NCBI GenBank assembly: GCA_021730985.1
Contig: JAKFYI010000035.1
Coordinates: 50,317 to 114,316, forward strand
Direction: 5' to 3'
Source of the DNA: Hyphomicrobiales bacterium
GTDB taxonomy: Bacteria; Pseudomonadota; Alphaproteobacteria; Rhizobiales; Xanthobacteraceae
DNA: 64,000 nucleotides
Shown: positions 45,397 to 54,052 of the stretch, piece after piece
Position numbering within the stretch: the first letter of the stretch is position 1
How the letters are laid out: the number at the start of each line of letters is the position of its first letter
Notes under the pieces: model-generated
What the model was told of the DNA's origin: nothing
The model's database searches: none
Seen by the model: only the letters and a program-made list of their open reading frames with translations
Translations under genes and position numbers: made by a program

Positions 45397-47322
45397 GTGT
45401 CCGCGGCCACCGGCTTCAAACGTCTGGGTATCGCGATCGTTGCGGTCGTGCTTGTGGTTATTGCCGTGCTCTCCACTGTGGCGCTGTTGATCCCGGCCGA
45501 AAGCGTGCGCGAGGCGGTCAAGGCGGAAATTCGCAGTGTGACCGGGCTCGATGTCTCGTTGCGCGGCGAAGCCGAGGTTTCGCTGTTTCCGAACGGCGCC
45601 ATCAGCTTCGCCAACGTGGCGCTCGGCGACGACAGGCAACCGGCCCTCGCCGCCGATCGACTGATCGCACGGCTGCAATTCTTCCCGCTGTTTGCCGGAC
45701 GGATCGAGATCGCCGACGTCGCACTGGTGCGCCCGCGGATCAATGTGCAGATCGGGCCGGACGGACGGTCGAACTGGGCGGGACTGATCGAAACCTTGTC
45801 GCGCGCCTTCGGCCCCAAGGCGAGCCGGCCGGACCATGCCACCTCGTTCTCTGAAATCCGAGTCACCGGCGGCACCATCGTTCTGAATGACGCCGTGCGC
45901 GGCATCAGCGAGACTCTCACGGATGTCGAACTGGCGCTGGCTTGGCCGTCGATCTCCAAGAGCTTCGCCGCCACCGGCCGCTTCACCTGGAATGGCGAGC
46001 CGATCGATGCCACGGTCGCGCTGAGCGATTTTGCTGCGGCGCTGGTCGGTGACCGCACCGGCATCAAGGTCCGGCTCAGCGGCAATCCGCTCAAGTTCGC
46101 CTTCGAAGGCGCCATGAGCCTGCGCCCGACTGTGAAAATCGATGGCACGATTGCGGCCGATGCACCTTCGCTGCGCGACACCTTGCGCTGGGCCGGTCTT
46201 CAGCCGCTCACCGGCGGCGGTTTCGGCCGCTTCGCGCTTAAGGCCAAGACCAACGTCTCGGGCGGGACGATCGCGCTTTCCACCGTCAACATCGAACTCG
46301 ACGGCAACAATGCCGAAGGCGTCCTGACCTTCGCGACCGACGGGCGGCAGACGCTGCAAGGCACACTGGCCGCCAACGAGCTCAATCTTACGCCATACAT
46401 CTCGACGATCCGTCTGCTGACCAGCAACCAGCGTGACTGGAACAGGGTCCCGCTATCGCTCGAAGGCTTGAGTGGAATTGACCTCGATCTACGGCTGTCA
46501 GCCGCGCGCATCACGATGGCGCGCGCCAAGCTCGGACGCACCGCCGTCGCAGCCAACCTTCGGGGCGGCAAGTTCACTGTGACGATCGGCGAGGCCCAAG
46601 CATTCGGCGGGGTCCTTCAGGGCTCATTCGGCCTCGCGGCCACCGAGCGCGGCGCCGATTTCAAGTCGCAGCTCAATTTCATCGACGTCGATTTGGAAAC
46701 CTGCCTGAGCGAGTTGTTCAATTTCCGCCGGGTCGAAGGCCGGGGGAACCTCGCACTCAATCTCGATGCCTCGGGCTCCAGCATGATGGCGCTGACCCGC
46801 GCCTTGAACGGCAACGCCAGTCTGGTGGGACGGCAAGGCGCGATCACCGGCATCAACATCGAGCAGTTGCTGCGGCGCCTGGAGCGGCGTCCGCTGTCCG
46901 GGGCCGGCGATTTCCGCAACGGCCGCACCCCGTACGAGAAACTGACCGCCATCTTCAAGATCACCCATGGCGAGGCGGTGGTCGAGGAAATGCGCATCGA
47001 TGGCCCCAAGGTCAGGATCGGCGTGGTCGGCTCGTCTTCTATTTCAGCGCGCGAGTTCGACCTCAGAGGCGTGGCAGCCTTGGTGGCGAGCACGCCGAAT
47101 GAAGTTCCGCCGCCATTCGAACTGCCGTTCGTGGTCCAGGGGCCGTGGGACGATCCGATCATGCTACCAGACACGCAGGCTCTCATCCTGCGCTCTCCAG
47201 CGGCATCGCCCCTGCTTGAAGCCGTTAAGAACCGCAACACCCGAGATACCGTGCGCTCCGCGATCGAACGGCTGACCGGGGCGCCGCCGAACGCACCCGC
47301 GGCTGCGAAGCCGGCTCAATAG
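45397..47322 (+). CDS. AsmA family protein
   Basis: A 641-residue envelope protein. A single N-terminal membrane helix (about residues 8-30) is followed by a long beta-rich periplasmic region. The AsmA N-terminal pattern VKAEIRSVTGLDVSLRGEAEVSLFPNGAISFANVALGD in pieces is clear, and the AsmA C-terminal domain lies in about 400-560 (LSGIDLDLRLSAARI, GEAQAFGGVLQGSF). AsmA-like proteins form repeating-groove bridges thought to move phospholipids between membranes. The start is GTG 45397. Confidence 0.88.
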   Translation: MSAATGFKRLGIAIVAVVLVVIAVLSTVALLIPAESVREAVKAEIRSVTGLDVSLRGEAEVSLFPNGAISFANVALGDDRQPALAADRLIARLQFFPLFAGRIEIADVALVRPRINVQIGPDGRSNWAGLIETLSRAFGPKASRPDHATSFSEIRVTGGTIVLNDAVRGISETLTDVELALAWPSISKSFAATGRFTWNGEPIDATVALSDFAAALVGDRTGIKVRLSGNPLKFAFEGAMSLRPTVKIDGTIAADAPSLRDTLRWAGLQPLTGGGFGRFALKAKTNVSGGTIALSTVNIELDGNNAEGVLTFATDGRQTLQGTLAANELNLTPYISTIRLLTSNQRDWNRVPLSLEGLSGIDLDLRLSAARITMARAKLGRTAVAANLRGGKFTVTIGEAQAFGGVLQGSFGLAATERGADFKSQLNFIDVDLETCLSELFNFRRVEGRGNLALNLDASGSSMMALTRALNGNASLVGRQGAITGINIEQLLRRLERRPLSGAGDFRNGRTPYEKLTAIFKITHGEAVVEEMRIDGPKVRIGVVGSSSISAREFDLRGVAALVASTPNEVPPPFELPFVVQGPWDDPIMLPDTQALILRSPAASPLLEAVKNRNTRDTVRSAIERLTGAPPNAPAAAKPAQ

Positions 47323-47381
47323 CACTCAATCCCGGTCTGTAGCTGCCGTCCGGCGGGCGGTGAACGCCCAATTCGACTATC

Positions 47382-47684
47382 ATGCGGCAGCGAATCACCC
47401 TGGCCGGCAGCGCCGGCGATGAGGCCATGCTGCATCCCCTGATCCGCACCCTGGTCAAAGTGGCGGTCGCCTCACTGATCGTTGGATCCGTGCTCGCGCA
47501 TTTCGGGATCACGGCCGAGGTTCTGTTGAAGGATACCGGAATGTCCTATGAGCGCGTCGAGGAACTGGCGCGCCGCGGCATCGCTTGGGCAGCACCCAAC
47601 CTCCTGCTCGGCTCGATGATCATCCTGCCGGTTTGGTTCGTGGTCTATCTGTTCCGGCCGCCCGGCCGCAGCAGCAGCGAATAG
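47382..47684 (+). CDS. Small inner-membrane hypothetical protein (DUF6460-like)
   Basis: A protein of 100 residues from ATG 47382, or 85 from ATG 47427, which directly precedes the first hydrophobic segment. It has two membrane helices (about 22-42 and 72-92 in the longer form) joined by a charged helix with the sequence DTGMSYERVEELARRG, and a short basic tail. It resembles a small alphaproteobacterial membrane family I recall as DUF6460; function unknown. It stands alone between asmA and the convergent polyamine permease. Confidence 0.65.
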   Translation: MRQRITLAGSAGDEAMLHPLIRTLVKVAVASLIVGSVLAHFGITAEVLLKDTGMSYERVEELARRGIAWAAPNLLLGSMIILPVWFVVYLFRPPGRSSSE

Positions 47685-47686
47685 CC

Positions 47687-48496
47687 CTAACGATCGCCAG
47701 TTGCCCGCTCGCGGACGATCGCACCACGCTTGGTGACAACAGCCGCAACAATCACGCCGATGGCCACGAGCGCGATCATGATGGTGCTGACGGCGTTGAT
47801 TTCCGGTTTCACGCCCATCCGCACTTCGGAATAGATGCGCATCGGCAGCGTGACCGACCCGGGGCCCGTGGTGAAGCTCGCGATCACGAGGTCATCCAGT
47901 GACAGCGTGAAGGCCAGCATCCAGCCGGCCGCGACCGCCGGGAAGATCAGCGGCAAGGTCACGGTGAAGAATGCCTTCAGGGGCGGACAGCCCAGGTCTC
48001 TCGCCGCTTCCTCCAGACTCATGTCAAAGCTCAGTAGCCGCGACTGCACCACCACTGTCACAAAGCACATGGTCAACGTGGCGTGCGCCAGCGTCACCGT
48101 CCAGAACCCGCGCTCGACATCGACGGCGACGAACAACAGCAACAGCGCGAGGCCGGTGATGATCTCGGGCATCACCAGCGGTGCATAGACAAGCCCGGAA
48201 AACACGACGCGGCCGCGAAACCGGCCGCCGCGAACCAGCGCGACCGCCGCGAGTGTGCCGAGCACGGTCGCTGCTGTTGCCGACAGGAACGCGATCCGCA
48301 CGCTGATCCAGGCAGCCTCCAACATCGCATTGTCACTAAGCAAAGCCAGGTACCAGCGCGTCGACCACCCGCCCCAGACCGTCACGAGGCGCGAGGCGTT
48401 GAACGAATAGATCACCAGGATGACGATCGGCAGATACAGAAACGCCAGCCCGAGCGCGAGCGCCGTGACGTTGAAGACCGACAGACCACGGCGCAT
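47687..48496 (-). CDS. Polyamine-type ABC transporter permease II (PotC-like)
   Basis: A 269-residue membrane protein with six hydrophobic segments and the PotC/PotI EAA loop SLEEAARDLGCPPLKAFFTVTLP in pieces near residue 175. The N-terminal YLPIVILVIYSFNASRLVTVWGG in pieces is typical for spermidine/putrescine permeases. The ATG at 48496 overlaps the stop of the PotB-like gene (TGATG), so translation is coupled. Confidence 0.88.
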   Translation of the reverse strand: MRRGLSVFNVTALALGLAFLYLPIVILVIYSFNASRLVTVWGGWSTRWYLALLSDNAMLEAAWISVRIAFLSATAATVLGTLAAVALVRGGRFRGRVVFSGLVYAPLVMPEIITGLALLLLFVAVDVERGFWTVTLAHATLTMCFVTVVVQSRLLSFDMSLEEAARDLGCPPLKAFFTVTLPLIFPAVAAGWMLAFTLSLDDLVIASFTTGPGSVTLPMRIYSEVRMGVKPEINAVSTIMIALVAIGVIVAAVVTKRGAIVRERATGDR

Positions 48497-49416
48497 CAGC
48501 GGCTTCCCATCTCTCGCGCCTGCAAATGCTGATAGATCGCGATCGGCACCAGCAAGACGACCAGCAGAACGACCGCCAAGGCGGCGGCGGCAGGCCAGTC
48601 CTTGTTGGTAAAAAACTCCGTCCACAATGTCTGCCCGATCATCAGGGAATCGGAACCGCCCAGCAGATCAGGAATGACAAATTCGCCAGCGATCGGGATG
48701 AAGCAGAGCAGCGCGCCCGCTATGATCCCGGGCCACGACAAAGGCACCGTGATGAGCCAGAACGCCTTCCACCACGGACACCCGAGGTCGGCCGCAGCCT
48801 CAAGCAGAGACTCATCCATCTTTTCGAGCGTGGCATACAGCGGCAACACCATGAACGGAAAATAGGAATAAACGATACCGATGTAGATCGCGGTGTCGGT
48901 CGATAGCCAGACGATCGGGTCGCCGATCAAGCCGAGCCCGAGCAACGCATCGTTCAAAAGACCTTCGCGCTGCAGGATGTTGACCCAGGCATAGATGCGG
49001 ATCAGGAACGCAGTGAGAAACGGCAACACCACCGCCGCCACCAGCACGAGCTGCGCTCGGCGCGATGCCCGCGCGATGCCGTAGGCAACAGGATACCCGA
49101 TGACCAGCAGGATCAGGGTCGAAATCGCTGCTATCCGCAAACTGCGTAAGTAAGACGTCACGTAGAGACTGTCCGATGCCAACAGTGCATAATTTCCGGC
49201 CGACAGCGCGGCAAAAAAATCGCGCAGGCCCTGCCAGCCCGCCGCAAGATCGAATGTCGGAACGTAAGGCGGCTGCGCGACGGCAGTTTGCGAGAGGCTG
49301 AGCTTGAGCACGATCAGAAATGGAACGAGAAAGAAAGCGGCAAGCCACAACGCGGGGATGACGATTACAAGCCGTGAGGCCCACCGACGGCGCGCAGCGA
49401 TGGTTCGCTCGCTCAT
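48496..49416 (-). CDS. Polyamine-type ABC transporter permease I (PotB-like)
   Basis: A 306-residue membrane protein with six hydrophobic segments. The EAA loop LEAAADLGCPWWKAFWLITVPLSWPG in pieces lies near residue 210, and IPIAGEFVIPDLLGGSDS downstream is a PotB/PotH hallmark. It starts at ATG 49416, overlapping the ATPase stop by four bases (ATGA). Confidence 0.88.
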   Translation of the reverse strand: MSERTIAARRRWASRLVIVIPALWLAAFFLVPFLIVLKLSLSQTAVAQPPYVPTFDLAAGWQGLRDFFAALSAGNYALLASDSLYVTSYLRSLRIAAISTLILLVIGYPVAYGIARASRRAQLVLVAAVVLPFLTAFLIRIYAWVNILQREGLLNDALLGLGLIGDPIVWLSTDTAIYIGIVYSYFPFMVLPLYATLEKMDESLLEAAADLGCPWWKAFWLITVPLSWPGIIAGALLCFIPIAGEFVIPDLLGGSDSLMIGQTLWTEFFTNKDWPAAAALAVVLLVVLLVPIAIYQHLQAREMGSR

Positions 49417-50570
49417 TGCGTCAGCACCACGCCCGCATCGCTGGACCAACTCACGAACACGCTGTCGCCTCTTGCGATTCGCGCCGCGGCCAAGCGAGAC
49501 CGGTTGGCCGCTGAAGCCTTGAGGACAAATCCACTTTCGAGTTGGATCCTGTAGATCGAAAGATCGCCGAGATAGCCAATATCGAGGACGCGACCGGCGA
49601 AGTGACTGCCATCCGCCGCGTCCGGAGGCAGCGAGGCAACGTCAACTTTCTCCGGCCGCAGCGCCACGCAAAGCGCGGAGCCGGGTGGTGCATCGACGGA
49701 TTGCGCGATGCTCAGCCTGCCGACGCCGGCGCATTCCAGTGCGCTTCCGGTGGGGCCGGATTCCACAAGTTGGCATTCGATCAGATTGACGTCACCGACG
49801 AAGCCCGCGACCCAGCGCGAATTGGGCCGCTCGTAGATTTGGGCCGGCGGCGCGACCTGGACCAGACGGCCCTGGTGCATCACGCCGATGCGATCGGACA
49901 TCGCCATCGCCTCATCCTGGTCGTGCGTCACCATGATGAAGGTCAATCCAATCCTGTGCTGCAATTCCATCAACTCGAATCTTGTTTCTTCGCGCAGCTT
50001 GCGGTCGAGCGCGGACAGCGGCTCGTCAAGCAGCAAAACGCGCGGACGTTTCACCAGAGCGCGGGCAAGGGCCACACGCTGGCGCTGACCGCCGGAAAGC
50101 TGGTGTGGCTTGCGCTGATCGAACCCTTCAAGCTGGACCAGCTTGAGGATGTCGCGCACACGCCCGTCAATCTCGGCCTTCGGCACGTCTTCTTGCTTCA
50201 AGCCGAACGCGACATTTCCGCCGACCGTCATGTGCGGGAACAGAGCATAGCTCTGGAACATCATGTTGACGGGCCGGCGATGGGGCGGCACACCCGCGAT
50301 GTCCGCGCCATCGAGCAGAATACGTCCCTCGTCCGGCTGCTCGAAGCCAGCCAGCATACGAAGCAACGTGGACTTGCCGCACCCGGATGGACCCAGCAGG
50401 GCGATAAACTCGTTGTCGAAAATGTCGAGCGTGAGCCGCTCAACCGCGGCCAAGCCGCCGAACCGCTTGGTGACGGCATCGAACCGCACCAGAGGCTTCG
50501 CTCCCGGATCGATGCCAGGCGCGTGACGCGGCCACGTTCGGCCGCGGCTATTGAACGGCGAGTCCATCAT
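49413..50570 (-). CDS. Polyamine-type ABC transporter ATP-binding protein (PotA-like)
   Basis: A 385-residue ATPase. Walker A LGPSGCGKST is near residue 60, LSGGQRQRVALARAL near 160, Walker B VLLLDEPLSALD near 180 and VTHDQDEAMAMSDRIGVM near 213. A TOBE domain fills the last 110 residues. The N-terminal 27 residues precede the conserved LVRFDAVTKRFGG start and may be a leader or sign of a later start. This is the first gene of a three-gene operon with both permeases. No PotD/PotF-type binding protein is adjacent on either side. Confidence 0.88.
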   Translation of the reverse strand: MMDSPFNSRGRTWPRHAPGIDPGAKPLVRFDAVTKRFGGLAAVERLTLDIFDNEFIALLGPSGCGKSTLLRMLAGFEQPDEGRILLDGADIAGVPPHRRPVNMMFQSYALFPHMTVGGNVAFGLKQEDVPKAEIDGRVRDILKLVQLEGFDQRKPHQLSGGQRQRVALARALVKRPRVLLLDEPLSALDRKLREETRFELMELQHRIGLTFIMVTHDQDEAMAMSDRIGVMHQGRLVQVAPPAQIYERPNSRWVAGFVGDVNLIECQLVESGPTGSALECAGVGRLSIAQSVDAPPGSALCVALRPEKVDVASLPPDAADGSHFAGRVLDIGYLGDLSIYRIQLESGFVLKASAANRSRLAAARIARGDSVFVSWSSDAGVVLTQ

Positions 50571-50619
50571 GGCGCCACGCTAGTCGCGGCGCCCCAACGG
50601 CTCAACCTTTCGATGCGAT

Positions 50620-51168
50620 TTACTTGAGGAGCAAGACGTCGTCCTGGCCGTGCGGGACGGGTGCATCGTCGCCCAGCAAGACAAGCTTGCGAGGCAGCGG
50701 GCCATAGTAGCCCTCGAGTTGCACCATCTGGCGCGGCTTGACCAGTACGGCGGCAATGCGATCCAGCAATGCTTTGGTCGATACCGGTTTGAGCAGATAT
50801 TCATGAACGCCGTAGCGCGCCGCCTCGATAACGCGCCAGCGGTCGGCATGCCCGGTGAGCAGGATGATCGGCACGTCCGGCACCGGAAAGTTTCCAGGCG
50901 AGCGCACCGTCCTGATGAACTGCAGGCCGTCGATCACGGGCATCTCCCAATCGACGATCACGATATCGGGGTTGAGTTCGCGGATTGCCTCAAGGCCGGC
51001 GGTGCCTTCGCTGCATTCATGAACATGATTCACGCCGAGCGCCTTGAGCATCGTGCGCACCACCTTGCGCATGTAATGATCGTCATCGACGACCAACACC
51101 TTGATCGTCGGCAACCGAGCTTCCAGATATTTCGGTATGTTGATCTGCACAATCCAGAAACTAATCAT
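50620..51168 (-). CDS. CheY-like response regulator
   Basis: A 182-residue protein with a receiver domain at about 20-145: acidic pocket VVDDDHYMRKV, phospho-acceptor Asp73 in IVDWEMPVIDG, Thr in ILLTGHADRW and Lys in YLLKPVSTKAL. It has no DNA-binding or enzymatic output domain, only a C-terminal tail of about 35 residues (MVQLEGYYGPLPRK), so it probably acts by protein contact as DivK- or CheY-type regulators do. No kinase gene is adjacent; the multi-PAS kinase 11 kb away is one candidate partner. The start may be downstream of 51168. Confidence 0.85.
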   Translation of the reverse strand: MISFWIVQINIPKYLEARLPTIKVLVVDDDHYMRKVVRTMLKALGVNHVHECSEGTAGLEAIRELNPDIVIVDWEMPVIDGLQFIRTVRSPGNFPVPDVPIILLTGHADRWRVIEAARYGVHEYLLKPVSTKALLDRIAAVLVKPRQMVQLEGYYGPLPRKLVLLGDDAPVPHGQDDVLLLK

Positions 51169-51234
51169 TCTCGGATTGCAGACCCGATAAGTCCGGGGCG
51201 GAGTCCTGCAACATCGTTGATGAAGGGTTCATGT

Positions 51235-52725
51235 TCATGTCGATCCGCCGCGGGTGCGCCGGATTGCATCGTGCCAGCCCGCCCATTTGCGGGCGCGAAC
51301 GTCCGCATCCAGGCCGGGCGCATAGCGCCGGCTGAGCCTCCAAGTCTTTGCAAAACCTTGCGGATCCGGGCACACCCCGGCCTTGGTGCCGGCGAGATAA
51401 GCAGCGCCCAGCGCGGTGGTTTCCGAAATGGCGGCAACATCCACCGGCGCATCCAGGATGTCCGCCAGGAACTGCATCGAAAACTGACTCTCCGTCATAC
51501 CGCCGTCGACGCGGAGCACCGTATCCGCCATGCCCGGCCAGTCCGCGCGCATCGCTTCGAGCAGGTCGCGGGTCTGGTAACCTACTGACTCCAAAGCAGC
51601 TTTCGCGATTTCCGCAGGCCCGGACTGGCGCGTCAGGCCGAACAGGGCGCCGCGCGCCTGCGGATCCCAATAGGGCGCGCCCAAGCCCACAAACGCCGGC
51701 ACCAGATAGACCCGCTCGGCCGGATCGGCCTTTTCCGCCAATGCGTTAACCTCGGACGCGTGCTTGATGATGCGCAGCCCGTCGCGCAGCCATTGCACCG
51801 CCGCCCCCGCCACGAATATCGCCCCCTCGAGGGCGAAAACCCGTTTTCCGTCAATCTGATAGGCAACGGTCGTGAGCAGCCTGTGGCGCGACGGCACGGG
51901 CGCATCGCCCGTGTTGAGCAGCGCGAAGCACCCGGTGCCGTAGGTCGCCTTCATCATTCCCGGAAAAAAGCAGCCCTGCCCGATGGTTGCGGCCTGCTGG
52001 TCGCCGGCCATGCCGAGAATGCGGATTGCGCCGCCGAACAGCTCCGGCATGACGGTGCCGTAGTGTTCTGCGTTCTCGCCCACTCTTCCGAGCAGTTCCT
52101 CGGGGATGTTCAGCAGTCTTCGCAGGTCTTCATCCCAGCCGCCGCCGCGCAGGCCGAACAGCATGGTGCGCGACGCATTGGTGACGTCGGTGGCGTGCGT
52201 GGCGCCGCCGGTGAGCCGCCACAGCAGGAACGTGTCCACCGTGCCGAACGCCAGCCGCCCCTGCGCCGCGGCCGTGCGCGCGCCCTCCACATGATCGAGC
52301 AGCCAGGCGATCTTGCTCGCCGAGAAGTACGGGTCGCACAGCAGCCCGGTCTTCCTCGCCACCATCGCCTCGTGACCCTCGCGGACCAGCCGCGCGCAGG
52401 CATCCGCGGTGCGCCGGTCCTGCCAGACGATGGCGTTGTGAATGGGCTTGCCCGTCGCGCGGTCCCACACGATCGTGGTCTCGCGCTGGTTGGTGATGCC
52501 GAGCCCCGCGATGTCCTTGGCCTGCACATTCGCCTTCTGCATCGCCGCGCGCACGGTGGCGACGACGGCGGCCCAGATCTCCTCCGGGTCGTGCTCGACC
52601 CAGCCCGGCTGCGGATAGATCTGGCGCAGCTCCTGCTGCGCGCTCGCCACAGGCGCAAGCTGCGCGTCGAACACCATGGCGCGGGTCGATGTGGTGCCCT
52701 GGTCGATGGCGATGAGGTGGGTCAT
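51235..52725 (-). CDS. glpK: Glycerol kinase
   Basis: A 496-residue FGGY kinase, the usual GlpK length. The N-terminal phosphate loop [33 protein letters not shown] in pieces, [29 protein letters not shown] in pieces and the C-terminal [17 protein letters not shown] in pieces are diagnostic. It phosphorylates glycerol to glycerol-3-phosphate, the substrate of the GlpD encoded on the same strand at 60789-62282. About 8 kb of unrelated genes separate the two. Confidence 0.93.
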   Translation of the reverse strand: MTHLIAIDQGTTSTRAMVFDAQLAPVASAQQELRQIYPQPGWVEHDPEEIWAAVVATVRAAMQKANVQAKDIAGLGITNQRETTIVWDRATGKPIHNAIVWQDRRTADACARLVREGHEAMVARKTGLLCDPYFSASKIAWLLDHVEGARTAAAQGRLAFGTVDTFLLWRLTGGATHATDVTNASRTMLFGLRGGGWDEDLRRLLNIPEELLGRVGENAEHYGTVMPELFGGAIRILGMAGDQQAATIGQGCFFPGMMKATYGTGCFALLNTGDAPVPSRHRLLTTVAYQIDGKRVFALEGAIFVAGAAVQWLRDGLRIIKHASEVNALAEKADPAERVYLVPAFVGLGAPYWDPQARGALFGLTRQSGPAEIAKAALESVGYQTRDLLEAMRADWPGMADTVLRVDGGMTESQFSMQFLADILDAPVDVAAISETTALGAAYLAGTKAGVCPDPQGFAKTWRLSRRYAPGLDADVRARKWAGWHDAIRRTRGGST

Positions 52726-52735
52726 GAGGGGGTAC

Positions 52736-52990
52736 CGTCATGCCCGGCCTCATGCCGGGCATCCACGTCTTTCCTACCGCAGGACACTCAAGCGGTGTGC
52801 GATTGGCGTAAGTCACGTCGGCTCTGTCAACCGTTCGTTCCCGCGAACGCGGGAACCCAGGGGCCGACCGCATCGTACGAGATTGGTACCCTGGGTCCCC
52901 ACTTTCCGCCTTCGCTAACGCTTCGGCGGACCGAGGCCCAACCCGCCGAAGCCTCTTGCGCAGGCGGGTCGTGGGGACGAACGGAGAGAG
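52736..52990. repeat. Cluster of palindromic intergenic repeats upstream of glpK
   Basis: The first hairpin is GCCCGGC-CTCAT-GCCGGGC (52742-52760) within the GTCATGCCCGG..GCATCCACG sequence common in Bradyrhizobiaceae. The second is GTTCCCGC-GAAC-GCGGGAAC (52837-52856), followed by CCAGGG..CCCTGG arms (52857-52894) and more degenerate arms to about 52990. No gene is credible in 52726-53005. Such repeats often mark recombination or transcript ends. Confidence 0.65.
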
Positions 52991-53005
52991 CCGTTCCAAT
53001 CGCGA

Positions 53006-53167
53006 TCAGCCGACCGTGCTGTCGTGCAGCGTCCAATGCATGCGGCGGCGATCGTCGCGCGCATCCTGCCAACGCGCGATCCGCATCGCTCCCAATCCCA
53101 AAAGGAACACAAGCGCGGGGGAAAGCAGCACGTATATTTTTAAAATCTCGATATCGGAGGCGGTCAT
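53006..53167 (-). CDS. Tiny single-pass membrane protein, array copy 4 (53 aa)
   Basis: A 53-residue product, ATG 53167. An acidic N-terminus (MTASDIEILK) leads into one hydrophobic helix (about 11-29) and then the family tail RIARWQDARDDRRR, as in copy 3. The end diverges (HWTLHDSTVG instead of SVPGE). Its start overlaps the stop of copy 3 in an ATGA junction preceded by AGGCTTCGCGA. It belongs to a four-copy tandem family of unknown function. The small size makes the call uncertain individually, but the family pattern supports it. Confidence 0.6.
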   Translation of the reverse strand: MTASDIEILKIYVLLSPALVFLLGLGAMRIARWQDARDDRRRMHWTLHDSTVG

Positions 53168-53325
53168 TCGCGAAGCCTCGCGACCCACTCGCCCGGCACC
53201 GAGCGCCCTGCGCGGCGGCGGTCGTCGCGGGCATCCTGCCAATTCGCGAGCCAAGCCGTGATCGCCATTGCAACGAGCACCAGCAGCGGCCCAGCCAGGA
53301 CAAAGAAAAAGTCGTTGACGGTCAT
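53164..53325 (-). CDS. Tiny single-pass membrane protein, array copy 3 (53 aa)
   Basis: A 53-residue product, ATG 53325. MTVND is followed by an 18-20 residue hydrophobic helix (FFFVLAGPLLVLVAMAITAW), then the tail NWQDARDDRRR, SVPGEW and RLRE. This copy keeps TGG (Trp) after VPGE and reads on for seven residues to a TGA that overlaps the next ATG, so it appears to be the full-length form. Forty bases separate it from the preceding copy. Confidence 0.6.
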   Translation of the reverse strand: MTVNDFFFVLAGPLLVLVAMAITAWLANWQDARDDRRRAGRSVPGEWVARLRE

Positions 53326-53365
53326 TCGCGCAGTCTCCGCAACACGACTTGCATGCGCCGCACAT

Positions 53366-53518
53366 CTATTCGCCGGGCACGGTACTCCGCGCGCGAAGAC
53401 GATCTTCGCGCCGCTCCAACAAGATTGTCAGCCACATGCCAAGGAACACCGTGGCGGCAACCAGGAACGGCGCGGCAACTGCGAGAATTTTCAAACCATC
53501 GGTCTCGGACATCGTCAT
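53366..53518 (-). CDS. Tiny single-pass membrane protein, array copy 2 (50 aa)
   Basis: A 50-residue product, ATG 53518 (a second ATG two codons later). MTMSETDGLKIL, one hydrophobic helix (about 12-31, AVAAPFLVAATVFLGMWL), then LERREDRLR and STVPGE, ending in TAG where copy 3 has TGG. The sequence after the stop still resembles the tail coding of copy 3 up to the next AATGACC, consistent with an inherited nonsense change. The start lies 14 bases after the stop of copy 1. Confidence 0.6.
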   Translation of the reverse strand: MTMSETDGLKILAVAAPFLVAATVFLGMWLTILLERREDRLRARSTVPGE

Positions 53519-53532
53519 TCGCAGCCAGCCAT

Positions 53533-53679
53533 CTACTCGCCCGGCACGGCGCGATGTACGCGGCGGCGGTCTTCGCGGTCGTTGAGCCGCCCCGTCAGCC
53601 ATACAACGAACAGCGCCATCGCCACCACGATCGCGGGCATGGCGAACACCAGGATTTTCAAGCCCTCGGTCTCGGTCAT
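53533..53679 (-). CDS. Tiny single-pass membrane protein, array copy 1 (48 aa)
   Basis: A 48-residue product, ATG 53679. MTETEGLKIL, one hydrophobic helix (about 11-29, VFAMPAIVVAMALFVVWL), then GRLNDREDRRR and AVPGE, ending in TAG at the position of Trp in copy 3. Its start overlaps the stop of the 76-residue membrane protein gene (ATGA), with GGGAGGCTTCGCG just before the ATG. Confidence 0.6.
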   Translation of the reverse strand: MTETEGLKILVFAMPAIVVAMALFVVWLTGRLNDREDRRRVHRAVPGE

Positions 53680-53906
53680 TCGCGAAGCCTCCCGAGCAAG
53701 ATCCAGCCTATCACATGTAGAAACAGAGAACCTGCGAGACAACCTGCAAACGTCAGGCCGATCTCAACAAGATTGATCCGAAGCTCGGTCAACCCGTAGA
53801 GCAGGGCCGCCAGCGGCGCGAACAGTCCGGCGGCAATGAGCGCCGTGGCCATGGAGTTCAACCACGTCGCCGTCAGCTTGGTGCGCTCGTTGTGAACCAG
53901 ACTCAT
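53676..53906 (-). CDS. Small two-helix membrane protein heading the microprotein array (76 aa)
   Basis: A 76-residue protein from ATG 53906; a longer open frame to 54008 reads through promoter-like sequence next to the divergent restriction gene. A polar N-terminus (MSLVHNERTKLTATWLNS) is followed by two hydrophobic helices (about 19-37 and 45-69) and the end GRLRE, which resembles the tail of array copy 3. The 3' end supplies the ribosome site for copy 1. No family recognised. It is divergent from the nuclease-methyltransferase gene with about 146 bases between starts. Confidence 0.6.
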   Translation of the reverse strand: MSLVHNERTKLTATWLNSMATALIAAGLFAPLAALLYGLTELRINLVEIGLTFAGCLAGSLFLHVIGWILLGRLRE

Positions 53907-54052
53907 CGACAAACTTCGCTGCGATCCAATAGAACATATCATGAACATCGCCGCGCGCCTGTCAAGCGCAACGTGCGCGGAAACATCGCCGGACTCTGGC
54001 ATCCCCACGCGCCCGACATCCCTCCTTTCGGATCAAAGATTGTGCCGATACG

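Noticed and set aside
52736..52990. Insertion sequence or attachment site at the glpK side of the accessory interval
   Set aside because: The palindromes are short intergenic repeats. There is no transposase or integrase, no tRNA with a duplicated 3' end, and no target duplication that I could see.
51760..53799. 679-codon plus-strand frame running across glpK, intergenic repeats and the micro-protein array
   Set aside because: It crosses unrelated features and palindromic repeats and shows no conserved motif; an open frame of this length arises easily at this GC content.
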